From positions 49,506-72,184 of the forward strand of contig CAJTJZ010000013.1 in NCBI GenBank assembly GCA_910576895.1: a stretch of DNA of 22,679 nucleotides, read 5' to 3'. The DNA comes from an uncultured Lachnospiraceae bacterium (GTDB taxonomy: Bacteria > Bacillota > Clostridia > Lachnospirales > Lachnospiraceae). Below are positions 6,769 to 14,803 of this stretch, one piece after another (within the stretch, counting starts at the first letter, position 1; each line of letters begins with the position of its first letter). A program made the translations under genes and the position numbers. The notes beneath the pieces were generated by a model. The model saw only the letters and a program-made list of their open reading frames with translations. It ran no database searches and was not told the DNA's origin.

Positions 6769-7530
6769 TTATTCATTTTGAAATCTTTGTAAAAATCGCT
6801 TTGTACGTTCATTTTGCGTATTTTCAAAAACTTCTTCGGGCGTGCCTTCTTCTACAATCACGCCTCCATCCATAAAAATAACATGACTAGCTACACTTTT
6901 AGCAAAAGCCATTTCATGTGTGACAATTACCATTGTCATTTTTTCTTCTGCCAATCCTTTCATTACTTTTAAAATTTCCCCTGTCAGCTCTGGATCAAGT
7001 GCTGAAGTTGGCTCATCAAAAAATAAAACCTCTGGATTTAATGCCAATGCTCTTGCTATAGAAACTCGCTGTTGCTGTCCACCCGAAAGTTCACAAGGAT
7101 AGGCATCTTTTTTTGTATCCATACTCATTTTCTTTAAAAGTTCTATTGCAAGTCTTGTCGCACTTTCTTTATCTTGTCCAAGTACCCGAATTGGAGCTTC
7201 AATCACATTTTGCAAAACCGTCATATGAGGAAATAAATTAAAATTTTGGAATACCAATCCTATTTTTAAACGAATTTTCCGCAATGTCTTTTTATCCCCA
7301 TAAAGGGCATGTCCATTTTCATCTCGAAAAATATATTCCCCATGAATACTAACACTTCCGCCATCTGCTCGCTCTAATTGATTAATACAGCGAAGCAAAG
7401 TTGATTTTCCACTCCCTGACGGCCCAATAATTGCCACCACTTCCCCTTTTTCTACCTGAAAGGAAATATCCTTTAATACCATAAGTTTATCAAAATTCTT
7501 TGATACATGACTAACTTCTAAAACTGCCAT
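6769..7530 (-). CDS. Polar amino acid ABC transporter, ATP-binding protein
   Basis: This is the cytoplasmic ATPase of a three-gene amino acid importer (GlnQ/HisP/TcyN class). The 253 residues show Walker A GPSGSGKST (36-44), the Q-loop glutamine at 95 in GLVFQNFNLFPHMTVL, the signature LSGGQQQRVSIARAL (148-162), Walker B VLFFDEPTSALDPE (168-181) and the switch histidine H205 (VTHEM). These motifs are complete, so it should be active. It is the last gene of the operon, 73 bases after the permease; that gap is longer than usual but shows no terminator. The specific substrate cannot be told from the ATPase. Confidence 0.95.
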   Translation of the reverse strand: MAVLEVSHVSKNFDKLMVLKDISFQVEKGEVVAIIGPSGSGKSTLLRCINQLERADGGSVSIHGEYIFRDENGHALYGDKKTLRKIRLKIGLVFQNFNLFPHMTVLQNVIEAPIRVLGQDKESATRLAIELLKKMSMDTKKDAYPCELSGGQQQRVSIARALALNPEVLFFDEPTSALDPELTGEILKVMKGLAEEKMTMVIVTHEMAFAKSVASHVIFMDGGVIVEEGTPEEVFENTQNERTKRFLQRFQNE

Positions 7531-7603
7531 AAAAACTCTTTCCTGCCTCCATTATCAAATATATGCTTATTTATTATACATATTTGCTACTATTTATTTC
7601 ATA

Positions 7604-8308
7604 TTATTTATAATAGCTTAATTTTTTCTCCATAAATGCAAAGATTACTGTTAGCACAACAGTCATACATAAATAAAATAAACCAGCTAAAAATAACGGG
7701 ACTAAAGAACTATATTGTTGCATTTGCTGTTTTGCTTTTAATGTAATCTCTGCATAAGCAATTACATTTGCAAGCGAGGTATCCTTTACCAATGTAATAA
7801 TTTCATTCGAGCTTGCAGGAAGAATCCGCTTTATTACCTGTGGAAGAATAATACGGAAAAAAGTCTGCATTTTTGTCATACCAAGACAAGCAGCCGCTTC
7901 ATATTGGCCTTTTGGAATTGACTCAATTCCTCCACGAAAAATTTCTGCAAAATATGCAGTATAATTAAGTGTAAATGCAGTAATAACAGCCTGAAACATA
8001 TAACTTTCATTTTTGATATCTACATAACTTAATAAAAGCTGTATTATCTTTGGAAGCCCTGTATTCATTTTTAAATAAGGGATTGCATAATAAATTGCTA
8101 TTAATTGCAGCATAAGTGGTGTACCACGCATAATTAAGATATAAAGACTAGTAAGCCAACTAATTGGCTTTAGTCTACACATTTTTAATAATGCTACCAC
8201 CATGCCAAGCGGCAAGGAAAATAAAATGGTTGCTCCAAATACTTTCAATGTAGGAATCACATATTGCAATAATATTTGAATGACATTGAAGATTTCTTCC
8301 TGATTCAT
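7604..8308 (-). CDS. Polar amino acid ABC transporter, permease (HisM family)
   Basis: This 234-residue membrane protein forms the translocation channel of the importer. It has several hydrophobic helices (about 17-45, 55-75, 105-125, 195-225). It carries the diagnostic cytoplasmic EAA loop, seen as YEAAACLGMTKMQTFFRIILPQ-like sequence near 137-158, which contacts the ATPase. The N-terminal part has RGTPLMLQL, typical of the His/Glu/Gln/Arg permease family. It starts 16 bases after the stop codon of the binding protein. A single permease means the transporter probably works as a homodimer of this subunit. Confidence 0.94.
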   Translation of the reverse strand: MNQEEIFNVIQILLQYVIPTLKVFGATILFSLPLGMVVALLKMCRLKPISWLTSLYILIMRGTPLMLQLIAIYYAIPYLKMNTGLPKIIQLLLSYVDIKNESYMFQAVITAFTLNYTAYFAEIFRGGIESIPKGQYEAAACLGMTKMQTFFRIILPQVIKRILPASSNEIITLVKDTSLANVIAYAEITLKAKQQMQQYSSLVPLFLAGLFYLCMTVVLTVIFAFMEKKLSYYK

Positions 8309-8324
8309 TGTAATCTCTGCTTTC

Positions 8325-9221
8325 TTATTTTACTGTTGTAATGTCGCTACCAAACCATGTAGTAGAAATTTCGCTAAGTTTTCCATCTTCTTTCATTTCA
8401 TGAAGAATCTGTTGTACTTTATCACGAAGTGCCTGATCTCCTTTACGGAAACCAATCGCATATTCTTCCTCCTCTAATCCATCTGATAAAATGACATAAT
8501 CTTTTTGAGAATTATTAATTTCATAATTTGCTACTACACTATCAAGAAATACAGCATCTACAAGTCCCGCTTCCATCTGTTGTAATGCCTCTACATTTGT
8601 AGCAAGTGAAACTTCTGTCACTTTTTTTCCAATTCCAGAACCTTCTAAAATTTCTTGTGCACTAGAACCATTTTGTACAGCAATATTTTTCCCTTTTAAA
8701 TCTTTCTTTTTTGTTATTTCACTTCCATTTGGAACAACAAAAACCATAGAATTTCTCATATAAGGCTCTGAAAGATTCATTTTTTCCTCTCTGGATGCAT
8801 TAATCGACATACCATTCCAAATACAGTCAATTTTTCCAAGTTCTAAGTCTTGTTCCTTTGTATCCCAATTAATTGGCTGTGTTACAAGATCAACACCAAG
8901 TCTTGCACATACTTCCTCTGCTACATCAATATCAAATCCAACAATTTCATCATCTTCATTTGTGTAACCCATTGGTTTAAATGTAGCATCTAATCCCAAT
9001 ACAAATTGATGAGCATCTAATACATTATCTAAAGAACTATCTTTATTTTGATCCTCATCATCTGTTTCTTCATCCTTCTTATCTGTTACATCCTTATCTT
9101 TGTCCTTATCACTTTCTGTCTTTTTACTATCTGTAGGTGTTCCGCTATCATTACCACAACCACTAAGTACAAAGACAAATGCTACTACAAGAAATAATAA
9201 AGTTTTTCTTAATTTCTTCAT
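8325..9221 (-). CDS. Amino acid ABC transporter, substrate-binding lipoprotein
   Basis: This 298-residue receptor sits on the outer face of the membrane. It has a lipoprotein signal (MKKLRK, hydrophobic stretch, LSGC with the lipidated cysteine at 22). A very charged Lys/Asp/Glu-rich linker follows (about 30-66), longer and more repetitive than usual. The type II periplasmic-binding fold starts near 70 (FVLGLDATFKPMGY) and includes GFDIDVAEEVCARLG, the hinge-region WNGMSI, and SREEKMNLSEPYM, all typical of the glutamine/cystine/polar amino acid family (SBP_bac_3). The end, DGKLSEISTTWFG, is also typical. I cannot assign the exact ligand. It is the first gene of the operon, followed by permease and ATPase, with a good promoter and a hairpin in the leader. 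Confidence 0.94.
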   Translation of the reverse strand: MKKLRKTLLFLVVAFVFVLSGCGNDSGTPTDSKKTESDKDKDKDVTDKKDEETDDEDQNKDSSLDNVLDAHQFVLGLDATFKPMGYTNEDDEIVGFDIDVAEEVCARLGVDLVTQPINWDTKEQDLELGKIDCIWNGMSINASREEKMNLSEPYMRNSMVFVVPNGSEITKKKDLKGKNIAVQNGSSAQEILEGSGIGKKVTEVSLATNVEALQQMEAGLVDAVFLDSVVANYEINNSQKDYVILSDGLEEEEYAIGFRKGDQALRDKVQQILHEMKEDGKLSEISTTWFGSDITTVK

Positions 9222-9247
9222 TTTATAACCTCCATTTCATGCTTTTG

Positions 9248-9292
9248 AGATCTATTCTCTATTTTTGAATTAAAAATAGTTACAATAGACCT
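9248..9292 (-). other. Leader hairpin upstream of the amino acid transporter operon
   Basis: On the minus strand AGGTCTATT (9292-9284) pairs with AATAGATCT (9256-9248), 9 bp with one G-U. Inside it CTATTTTT pairs with AAAAATAG (8 bp) around an AATTC loop. It lies in the transcribed leader about 25 bases before the start codon. There is no T-tract after it, so it is not an intrinsic terminator. I do not recognise a riboswitch. Confidence 0.4.
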
Positions 9293-9315
9293 TCTAAAAT
9301 TCTATCTACCGAATC

Positions 9316-9344
9316 ATCATAACATAAATAAAAGAAAATGTAAA
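9316..9344 (-). promoter_or_regulatory. Promoter of the amino acid ABC transporter operon
   Basis: On the minus strand there is TTTACA (9344-9339), a 17-base spacer and TATGAT (9321-9316). It gives a leader of about 88 bases before the binding-protein gene. Confidence 0.65.
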
Positions 9345-9385
9345 TGTAAAGTTATATATTTTATTTTCTTAATGCATAAAAATAG

Positions 9386-9420
9386 AATATCCCTGATCTA
9401 TAAAATAGACTATGGATATT
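9386..9420 (-). terminator. Terminator after the ApbE/NusG-II/Gx operon
   Basis: On the minus strand AATATCC pairs with GGATATT, with an inner TCTA/TAGA stem, followed by CTATTTTT. It lies about 12 bases after the stop codon of the Gx gene. Confidence 0.65.
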
Positions 9421-9431
9421 TTATAATAATG

Positions 9432-9929
9432 TTAAGACTCTTTATTGACTTTTTTTATCACCTTGATTATTTGTGTGGAAAGCTGTCCTATTAAAATGCC
9501 TGTAATCATACCAGCAATTAAAAGAATAGGAATATAATAAGAAATTTTTATATTCCCAAGAATGACAACTGCCATAAGAAGTTGTCCCATATTATGACTT
9601 ACTCCACCACTAATACTAATTCCTATGATAGAAAAACCTTTGATTTTCTTAAGAATACTCATAATCAGTAAACTTAATATTCCTCCTGAAATACTATATA
9701 AGATCGAAAGTCCATTTCCAAATAAAATTCCCATAAGAAAAATACGAATAAGAGAAATCATCCATGTCCAAGATAAAGGCAAAAGATATAAACTAATCAC
9801 AACAACTAAGTTTGCAAGTCCAAGCTTTGCACCAGGTATTCCCAAATTAATAGGAAGTAATACCTCTATATAGCTAAAAATCATTGCAAGGGCGATTAAA
9901 ACACCAATGGTTGCTACTTTTTTACTCAT
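9432..9929 (-). CDS. Gx transporter / heptaprenyl diphosphate synthase component I-like membrane protein
   Basis: The 165-residue protein is almost entirely membrane helices (about 5-25, 38-55, 58-80, 83-100, 110-130, 135-155). Motifs such as PGAKLGLANLVVVISLYLL and SGGVSHNMGQLLMA match the family annotated as Gx transporter or as heptaprenyl diphosphate synthase component I (Hpre_diP_synt_I). The fold resembles S components of ECF transporters, and despite the name there is no prenyl transferase motif here. It lies 25 bases after the NusG-II gene with GGAGGAG before its ATG, so it is the third gene of the apbE operon. In flavin-based extracellular electron transfer loci such proteins accompany ApbE. 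Its exact role is unproven. Confidence 0.82.
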   Translation of the reverse strand: MSKKVATIGVLIALAMIFSYIEVLLPINLGIPGAKLGLANLVVVISLYLLPLSWTWMISLIRIFLMGILFGNGLSILYSISGGILSLLIMSILKKIKGFSIIGISISGGVSHNMGQLLMAVVILGNIKISYYIPILLIAGMITGILIGQLSTQIIKVIKKVNKES

Positions 9930-9954
9930 ATCTCCTCCATATAATTGTTCTTTA

Positions 9955-10362
9955 TCATTTCACAACTGCATCAAAAGGCAGCTTTGTTTCTTTCTCTTGT
10001 TCTTCTTGATTTTTATTTTGTTTTGAATGGGCCTCAATTTCTATCACAACTTTATGAGGCAAACAAATAATACTTTCCCCATTTCGTTTTATTTTTCCCA
10101 TAGTTTCGCAATAATGATCATTACAATCTGCCTGTTCCATAAATGCCTCTTCATTTTTTATTATCAATTTATTATAACCATACTTACTATTAATTTCAAT
10201 TTCATTATTTTCTTTTAAATTATAAATACCATATTGTTTTCCATCTACAGTAATTACTACAATATCTCCATCTAATGTCGCTTTTTTTTGATTCCATAGA
10301 AAAAAAATTGCTGCGATTATTAAAACTATAAGGATTAAAATACCATCTTTTTTTTTCATCAT
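9955..10362 (-). CDS. NusG domain II-containing membrane-anchored protein
   Basis: The 135-residue product has a short basic start (MMKKKDG) and one membrane helix (about 8-23). An extracytoplasmic domain follows with the pattern of the NusG_II family: DGDIVVITVDGKQYG, then C-x4-C (C80, C85), then GESIICLPHKVVIEI (C100). The tail is Lys/Glu-rich. The domain shares a fold name with NusG domain II but is not a transcription factor here; it lies outside the cell. Such proteins are typically encoded next to ApbE and a Gx-family membrane protein, as in this operon (48 bases after apbE, 25 before Gx). The conserved cysteines suggest a disulfide or a metal or redox site, but this is inference. Confidence 0.85.
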   Translation of the reverse strand: MMKKKDGILILIVLIIAAIFFLWNQKKATLDGDIVVITVDGKQYGIYNLKENNEIEINSKYGYNKLIIKNEEAFMEQADCNDHYCETMGKIKRNGESIICLPHKVVIEIEAHSKQNKNQEEQEKETKLPFDAVVK

Positions 10363-10410
10363 TTATTAAAACTCCTTATATTCTTTCTATTAATTTTCTA
10401 TTGGTTGTTT

Positions 10411-11496
10411 TTAATTTTCTATTACTTTTATTTTAAAATCAGATACAAAAATATTCTCAAGCTCTTTTGTAACATATAACTCCCCATCTTCTGTAAATAA
10501 AATCATATGAAATTGATCACTATGCTTTTTCCAATAAGAAATGGCAGCATCTTTTCCCATAACAAAAAGAGCTGTAGACATAGCATCTGCTAAAGTGCCA
10601 TCTTCACTAATAATACTTACAGATAATAATCCATTTTCTGCTGGATAACCTGTTGATGGATCAATAATATGGTGATAAGTTTTTCCATCTTTTTGAAAAT
10701 ATCGCTCATAACCTCCAGAAGTAATGATTGCTTTATCTGTTAAAGAAAGAATACCAAGAATTTCTTCCTCTTTCTCTGGATGTTTAATTGCTATATGCCA
10801 AGAACTTCCATCCGTTTTATTTCCTAATACATAAATATTACCACCAAGATCAATAATACCACTACTGATTTCATTCTCTTTAAAAATATCTATTACCTTT
10901 TGAGAAGCATATCCTTTTGCAATTCCGCCAAAATCAATTTTCATTCCATCAAGCTTTAGTGTTGTTAAACCTGTTTCTTCCTCAAAAGAAATTTTAGAAA
11001 TATCCGTTAATTTTAATGTTTTTTCTAATTGTTTTTTTGTTGGAACACTATAATTTTTATCTGGAAATCCCCAAAGTTCCATAATGGGATAAATAGCAGG
11101 ATTAAAATTATTGTTTGTATCTTTACAGATCTTTAATGTTTGCTGCATTAAATAAGCGGTATCTGTAGATAAAATACTCGTTCCTTCTCTATTTAATTTA
11201 TTTATTTCACTTGTTTGTAAACCAGTAGAAAGAAGCTTGTCTAATTTTATAATTTCTTCCTCTGCAAGATTTACAGCTTTTTCTGCATTTTCACCATAAG
11301 CGGTTAAAGTCATATAAGTATCCATAGCAAATACTTCTCTTTTTACTGATTCTTCTTTGAAATTGTTTGTTTTTTTACTTTCATTAAATAACTGCTCTGA
11401 AAATGGTATATAATTACAGCTCGTGATACAAAAACTTCCAAGCAATAATAAAGGAAATAGATTTTTTTGTATTAATTTTTTTATATTATGTCTCAT
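10411..11496 (-). CDS. apbE: FAD:protein FMN transferase (ApbE), lipoprotein
   Basis: ApbE attaches FMN covalently to threonine or serine of extracytoplasmic flavoproteins, using FAD. The 361-residue product has a lipoprotein signal (hydrophobic LFPLLLLGSFCITSC). It also shows the family motifs AMDTYMTLTAYG, a DGMKIDFGGIAKGYA segment, GIIDLGGNIYVLG, HHIIDPSTGYPA and TLADAMSTALFVMG, the last two lining the flavin and metal site. The start is the ATG at 11496-11494, because AGGAG lies 8 bases before it. An ATG 18 bases further upstream overlaps that ribosome binding site and is rejected. It heads an operon with the NusG-II and Gx genes. No acceptor protein with an FMN-binding domain is visible nearby. 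Confidence 0.95.
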   Translation of the reverse strand: MRHNIKKLIQKNLFPLLLLGSFCITSCNYIPFSEQLFNESKKTNNFKEESVKREVFAMDTYMTLTAYGENAEKAVNLAEEEIIKLDKLLSTGLQTSEINKLNREGTSILSTDTAYLMQQTLKICKDTNNNFNPAIYPIMELWGFPDKNYSVPTKKQLEKTLKLTDISKISFEEETGLTTLKLDGMKIDFGGIAKGYASQKVIDIFKENEISSGIIDLGGNIYVLGNKTDGSSWHIAIKHPEKEEEILGILSLTDKAIITSGGYERYFQKDGKTYHHIIDPSTGYPAENGLLSVSIISEDGTLADAMSTALFVMGKDAAISYWKKHSDQFHMILFTEDGELYVTKELENIFVSDFKIKVIEN

Positions 11497-11561
11497 AAAA
11501 AATACTCCTAGCATTGTCAGTTCTATTGTTAGTTACTACTAACCATTTTCTTTGTTTTGTT

Positions 11562-11590
11562 ATTTTATCATTCTAAATTTCTTATGTCAA
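11562..11590 (-). promoter_or_regulatory. Promoter of the apbE operon
   Basis: On the minus strand there is TTGACA (11590-11585), a 17-base spacer and TAAAAT (11567-11562). The -35 is perfect and the -10 is 5 of 6. The leader is about 60 bases and contains a small GTTAGT/ACTAAC hairpin. Confidence 0.75.
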
Positions 11591-11653
11591 GAAGATAATT
11601 TTCTGTACTTCAATTAGTCTTTTGAAAATAACTCAAAAAAATTGCTATACTTT

Positions 11654-11686
11654 AAAAGAGAATATGATGTTATCATATCCTCTTTT
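11654..11686 (-). terminator. Bidirectional-looking terminator after the lipoprotein gene
   Basis: AAAAGAGAATATGAT pairs with ATCATATCCTCTTTT (15 bp with one G-T), with a 3-base loop. On the minus strand it begins about 17 bases after the lipoprotein stop codon and ends in TTTTAAAG. The T-run is longer on the plus strand, but no plus-strand gene precedes it. Confidence 0.65.
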
Positions 11687-11702
11687 TTATACCATTATTC
11701 TA

Positions 11703-12392
11703 TCATAAATAACTATTTATTATAAATGCATTTTGTGTCAATACATTTACATATAATCCATCCTTTTTCTGAAAAACATCATATCCACCTTCAGGCATTC
11801 CATAATATCCTTTATAATTCTCATCTTGCGTTAAATCACGAATACAAATATAATATTCATTGCCTTGCTCTAATTCATAATAAGATTCATTAGATATCAT
11901 AACCAGCTTTTGCAAATCTTTTTTAGAAAGTTTATCTGTTTTTGTTTTTTCTTTCGTTTCTAAATCTAAAGTATTCATATATTCTTCCATAGAAACTACA
12001 CCACCACCAATTGCTATTTTTATATTTTTGGGTAATGTTGCGTTCTCTGGAGATATAATATCAAGCACCTTCATATTATAGGTACTATTCGGCATAATTG
12101 TATTTTTTACAAAATATTTTGTTTTTTCTTTTGTTTTTACTTGAACTTTAACTAAATAATCTGTATTTTCTAAAACGATTTCTGGGTTTGTAACATCATA
12201 AGCCCAAGTACACTCTGCAGAAATATATGTATCTATTTTTTCCTTTGTTTCTTGTTTTGACTCAAAAGATATCTTAATATCATCATTTTCCTTTTTATCT
12301 ACTTCATCATTTAAAGCTGTTTGATTTCCATTACATCCAATACTTGAAAATATTATAATTGCTAAAATACTACATAAGATTATTTTTTTCAT
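11703..12392 (-). CDS. Lipoprotein of unknown function
   Basis: I do not recognise this gene by name. The product has 229 residues, with a lipoprotein-type signal (MKKIILCSILAIIIFSSIGC, cysteine at about 20). An acidic/lysine-rich linker follows (about 25-55). The probably beta-rich domain contains YLVKVQVKTKEKTKYF, LPKNIKIAIGGGVVSMEEYM and YYELEQGNEYYICIRDL. That pattern resembles small extracellular lipoproteins common in clostridia, but I cannot give a function. The start is the ATG at 12392, with AAGGAGG 7 bases before it; a TTG two codons upstream is less likely. It is transcribed alone: a strong promoter lies 210 bases upstream, and a terminator follows. Confidence 0.82.
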   Translation of the reverse strand: MKKIILCSILAIIIFSSIGCNGNQTALNDEVDKKENDDIKISFESKQETKEKIDTYISAECTWAYDVTNPEIVLENTDYLVKVQVKTKEKTKYFVKNTIMPNSTYNMKVLDIISPENATLPKNIKIAIGGGVVSMEEYMNTLDLETKEKTKTDKLSKKDLQKLVMISNESYYELEQGNEYYICIRDLTQDENYKGYYGMPEGGYDVFQKKDGLYVNVLTQNAFIINSYL

Positions 12393-12609
12393 ATACAATC
12401 CTCCTTCTATAAGTCATATACGAAAAAACCTAATAAAGTATGCTTCCTCCAGATATCATTTTTTTATTCCAGTTTATTCTATCGGCTACCTTAATACTAG
12501 AAAATATCATACAAAAATAACAATATTTTTTAATCTCATTTGAATCCCTCTCATAAATATACTTTATGATTATTGATTTATTATAGTAAAAGAATATATC
12601 TTTTTGAAA

Positions 12610-12638
12610 ATTTTAATATAGTTTCATTTGTTTGTCAA
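12610..12638 (-). promoter_or_regulatory. Promoter for the lipoprotein gene
   Basis: On the minus strand there is a perfect TTGACA (12638-12633), a 17-base spacer and TAAAAT (12615-12610). The next gene on this strand is the lipoprotein about 210 bases downstream, so the leader is unusually long for this window. Confidence 0.65.
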
Positions 12639-12799
12639 CTTTTATATAAATTTTCCTTCAATAAGTCTTTTAGACATACCTTTTAAAATCCATTATGAGG
12701 AAGATTTTTACCAAATGAAAAAGTTCTGGAAGTTAGAAGATTTCAAAAGACTAATTGAAGTTTTCTGTAAAATAATTAACCAAGTAAATTGTGAAAAAA

Positions 12800-12840
12800 A
12801 TAGAAAAGCTACCCTACGATATTAAAGGCAACTTTTCTAT
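12800..12840 (-). terminator. Terminator of the sucrose operon (after scrA)
   Basis: On the minus strand ATAGAAAAG pairs with CTTTTCTAT, extended inward by TTGCC with GGGTAG-type pairs to about 14 bp, then a run of seven T residues. It lies 30 bases after the scrA stop codon. Confidence 0.85.
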
Positions 12841-12869
12841 ATTAAAATATTATTAAAAAAAATTTAAAC

Positions 12870-14798
12870 TTATTTTACAGTAATAATTTTTTCAAGTTTC
12901 TCTACATTTCCAAGTTTTTCTGCTTTTACCTCTTGATAATCATCTGTGTTTGATATTAATACTGCTGTTGTAACATCATATCCTGCTTTTTTAATTCCAT
13001 CTATATCAAAGGAAACTAATGGCTGCCCTGCCTTTACAGTATCCCCCTCTGCAATATGTGCTGTATAACATTTTCCATCTAATTCTACGGTATTAATTCC
13101 AATATGAATTAAAATCTCAACTCCTTCCGGACTTGTAAGTCCAATCGCATGATGTGTTCCAAACAATACAGAAACTGTACCATCAAATGGTGCTACTGCT
13201 TCTCCAATCGCTGGAACAATACCAACACCCTGCCCAAGTACACCTGCTGCAAATGTTTCATCTGGAATTTCCTTCATTGGAATTACAGTACCTTTGATTG
13301 GAGCATATATGGTATTTTTTTCTACAGTAATGGAAGGTGTTTCCATATTGAAATTATTGGTGTCTTTTTTATCTATAGATTCTGTTGATTCTTCCTGTTC
13401 TTTTTTCTTTGTTGTTTCTTCATCTTTATATCCAAACATCCATGTAAGTGTAAATGCGACTGCTATAGTAATTACCATCATAATAATATAATTTAATGGA
13501 GAATGTAAAAATAAAAGTAATCCAAAAATACCAGTAACTCCTGTTCCACTAGCACCAAGACCAACAATAGAAGCATATAATGCACCAACAGCACCACCGA
13601 TAGAACCACAGATAAATGGTTTAAAGAACCGCATATTAACACCAAAAATAGCAGGCTCTGTAATTCCCATAAAAGCACTTAATGCAGATGGAAGTGCAAC
13701 GGATTTTGTTTTTTGATTTTTTGTTTTTAATGCTACGGCAAGTGTAGCAGCACCCTGCCCGATATTAGCAGCAGATGCAAGCGGCAGCCAATAAGTAACA
13801 CCATATTTTGCTAATTGTCCAACATCAATCACTGTATACATATGATGGATACCAGATACTACGGTTGTTGCATAAAGTCCGCCCATAATCAGGCTTCCAA
13901 TACCAAATGGAATTTGAATTAAGCTTTGAACACCGCCAATAATTCCATTTTCAATAATAACAAAAACTGGTCCAATGATAGCTAATGTTAAATATCCTGT
14001 TATAAATACACTTACTAATGGAGTAACAAATAAATCAATTGCTGCTGGAACTATTTTATGAAGTTTTTTCTCAATGGTACTCATAAGCCATACAGCAATA
14101 ATAACAGGAATGACATGACCTTGATAACCAACCCAATCAACAGAATACAATCCACCAAAAACATCTAGCTTTTGATTAACACCTTCTGTTGCAACTGTCC
14201 AAGCATTTTGCAAATTTGGATGAATCATAATCATCCCAATAACTGCTCCAAGATAAGGATTACCGCCAAATGCTTTTGCTGCACTAAATGCAATTAATAT
14301 TGGTAAGAATGTATAAGCTGTATTACTAAATAAAGAAGCCATAGTATATACAGAACTAGAAGTATCAATATTTAGAAATCCATTATTTACCATAAAATTT
14401 AAGGCTTCCATAATTCCCATTAAAAACCCGCTTGCTACAATGGCTGGAATAATGGGAACAAAAATATCACCTAATGTTTTAATTCCACGTTTAAACCAAT
14501 TTTGTTTTGCCGCTGCTGCTTCTTTTGCTTCCTCTTTTGTTGCTTCTTTGATATGATTTATATCAATAAATTCTGCATATACCTTATTTACAATTCCTGT
14601 TCCAAAAATAATCTGCAACTGCCCAGATGCAAAAAATACACCTTTGACACCTTCTGCTTCTTCTAATTCCTCTTTTTTCACTACATCATTACTTTTAATC
14701 ACAAGACGAAGCCTTGTTGCACAATGTGCTGCCGATACAACATTGTCTGCACCACCAATATATTTTGTTACCTCCTGTGCTGCCTTTCTATAATCCAT
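12870..14798 (-). CDS. scrA: PTS sucrose-type transporter, fused IIBCA
   Basis: This enzyme II imports and phosphorylates a sugar, here most likely sucrose, at the cytoplasmic membrane. The 642 residues contain IIB (about 1-80) with the phosphorylated cysteine C26 in AHCATRLR. IIC (about 105-455) has many membrane helices and the GITEPAIFGV sugar-site motif (378-387). After a charged linker (about 458-482), IIA (about 490-630) carries THHAIG (548-553) and the active histidine H565 in EILIHIGINT. All phosphotransfer residues are present. The start is the ATG at 14798, with AAAGGG 8 bases before it; a GTG 9 bases upstream would overlap the previous gene by 4 bases. Sucrose specificity is inferred from the adjacent sucrose-6-phosphate hydrolase; the beta-glucoside family is the alternative. 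Confidence 0.92.
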   Translation of the reverse strand: MDYRKAAQEVTKYIGGADNVVSAAHCATRLRLVIKSNDVVKKEELEEAEGVKGVFFASGQLQIIFGTGIVNKVYAEFIDINHIKEATKEEAKEAAAAKQNWFKRGIKTLGDIFVPIIPAIVASGFLMGIMEALNFMVNNGFLNIDTSSSVYTMASLFSNTAYTFLPILIAFSAAKAFGGNPYLGAVIGMIMIHPNLQNAWTVATEGVNQKLDVFGGLYSVDWVGYQGHVIPVIIAVWLMSTIEKKLHKIVPAAIDLFVTPLVSVFITGYLTLAIIGPVFVIIENGIIGGVQSLIQIPFGIGSLIMGGLYATTVVSGIHHMYTVIDVGQLAKYGVTYWLPLASAANIGQGAATLAVALKTKNQKTKSVALPSALSAFMGITEPAIFGVNMRFFKPFICGSIGGAVGALYASIVGLGASGTGVTGIFGLLLFLHSPLNYIIMMVITIAVAFTLTWMFGYKDEETTKKKEQEESTESIDKKDTNNFNMETPSITVEKNTIYAPIKGTVIPMKEIPDETFAAGVLGQGVGIVPAIGEAVAPFDGTVSVLFGTHHAIGLTSPEGVEILIHIGINTVELDGKCYTAHIAEGDTVKAGQPLVSFDIDGIKKAGYDVTTAVLISNTDDYQEVKAEKLGNVEKLEKIITVK

Positions 14799-14803
14799 AA
14801 CAA

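Larger units (their letters stand above)
12399..12869. other. 471-base intergenic region: lipoprotein leader, its promoter and the scrA terminator
   Basis: The stretch is very AT-rich. On the minus strand it holds, in order, the terminator of the sucrose operon (12800-12840), a near-consensus promoter (12610-12638) and a leader of about 210 bases for the lipoprotein. The leader has a possible 10-codon reading frame (ATG near 12530) preceded by GAGGG, and an isolated GGAGG near 12440-12450 that has no start codon in range. I see no recognisable riboswitch. A plus-strand reading frame of 65 codons (12628-12825) overlaps the promoter and terminator and is probably noise. Confidence 0.5.

Noticed and set aside
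12628..12825. 65-codon plus-strand reading frame in the large intergenic region
   Set aside because: It starts inside the -35/-10 region of a minus-strand promoter and ends in the scrA terminator; it has no clear ribosome binding site and would be the only plus-strand gene. A decayed fragment remains possible.
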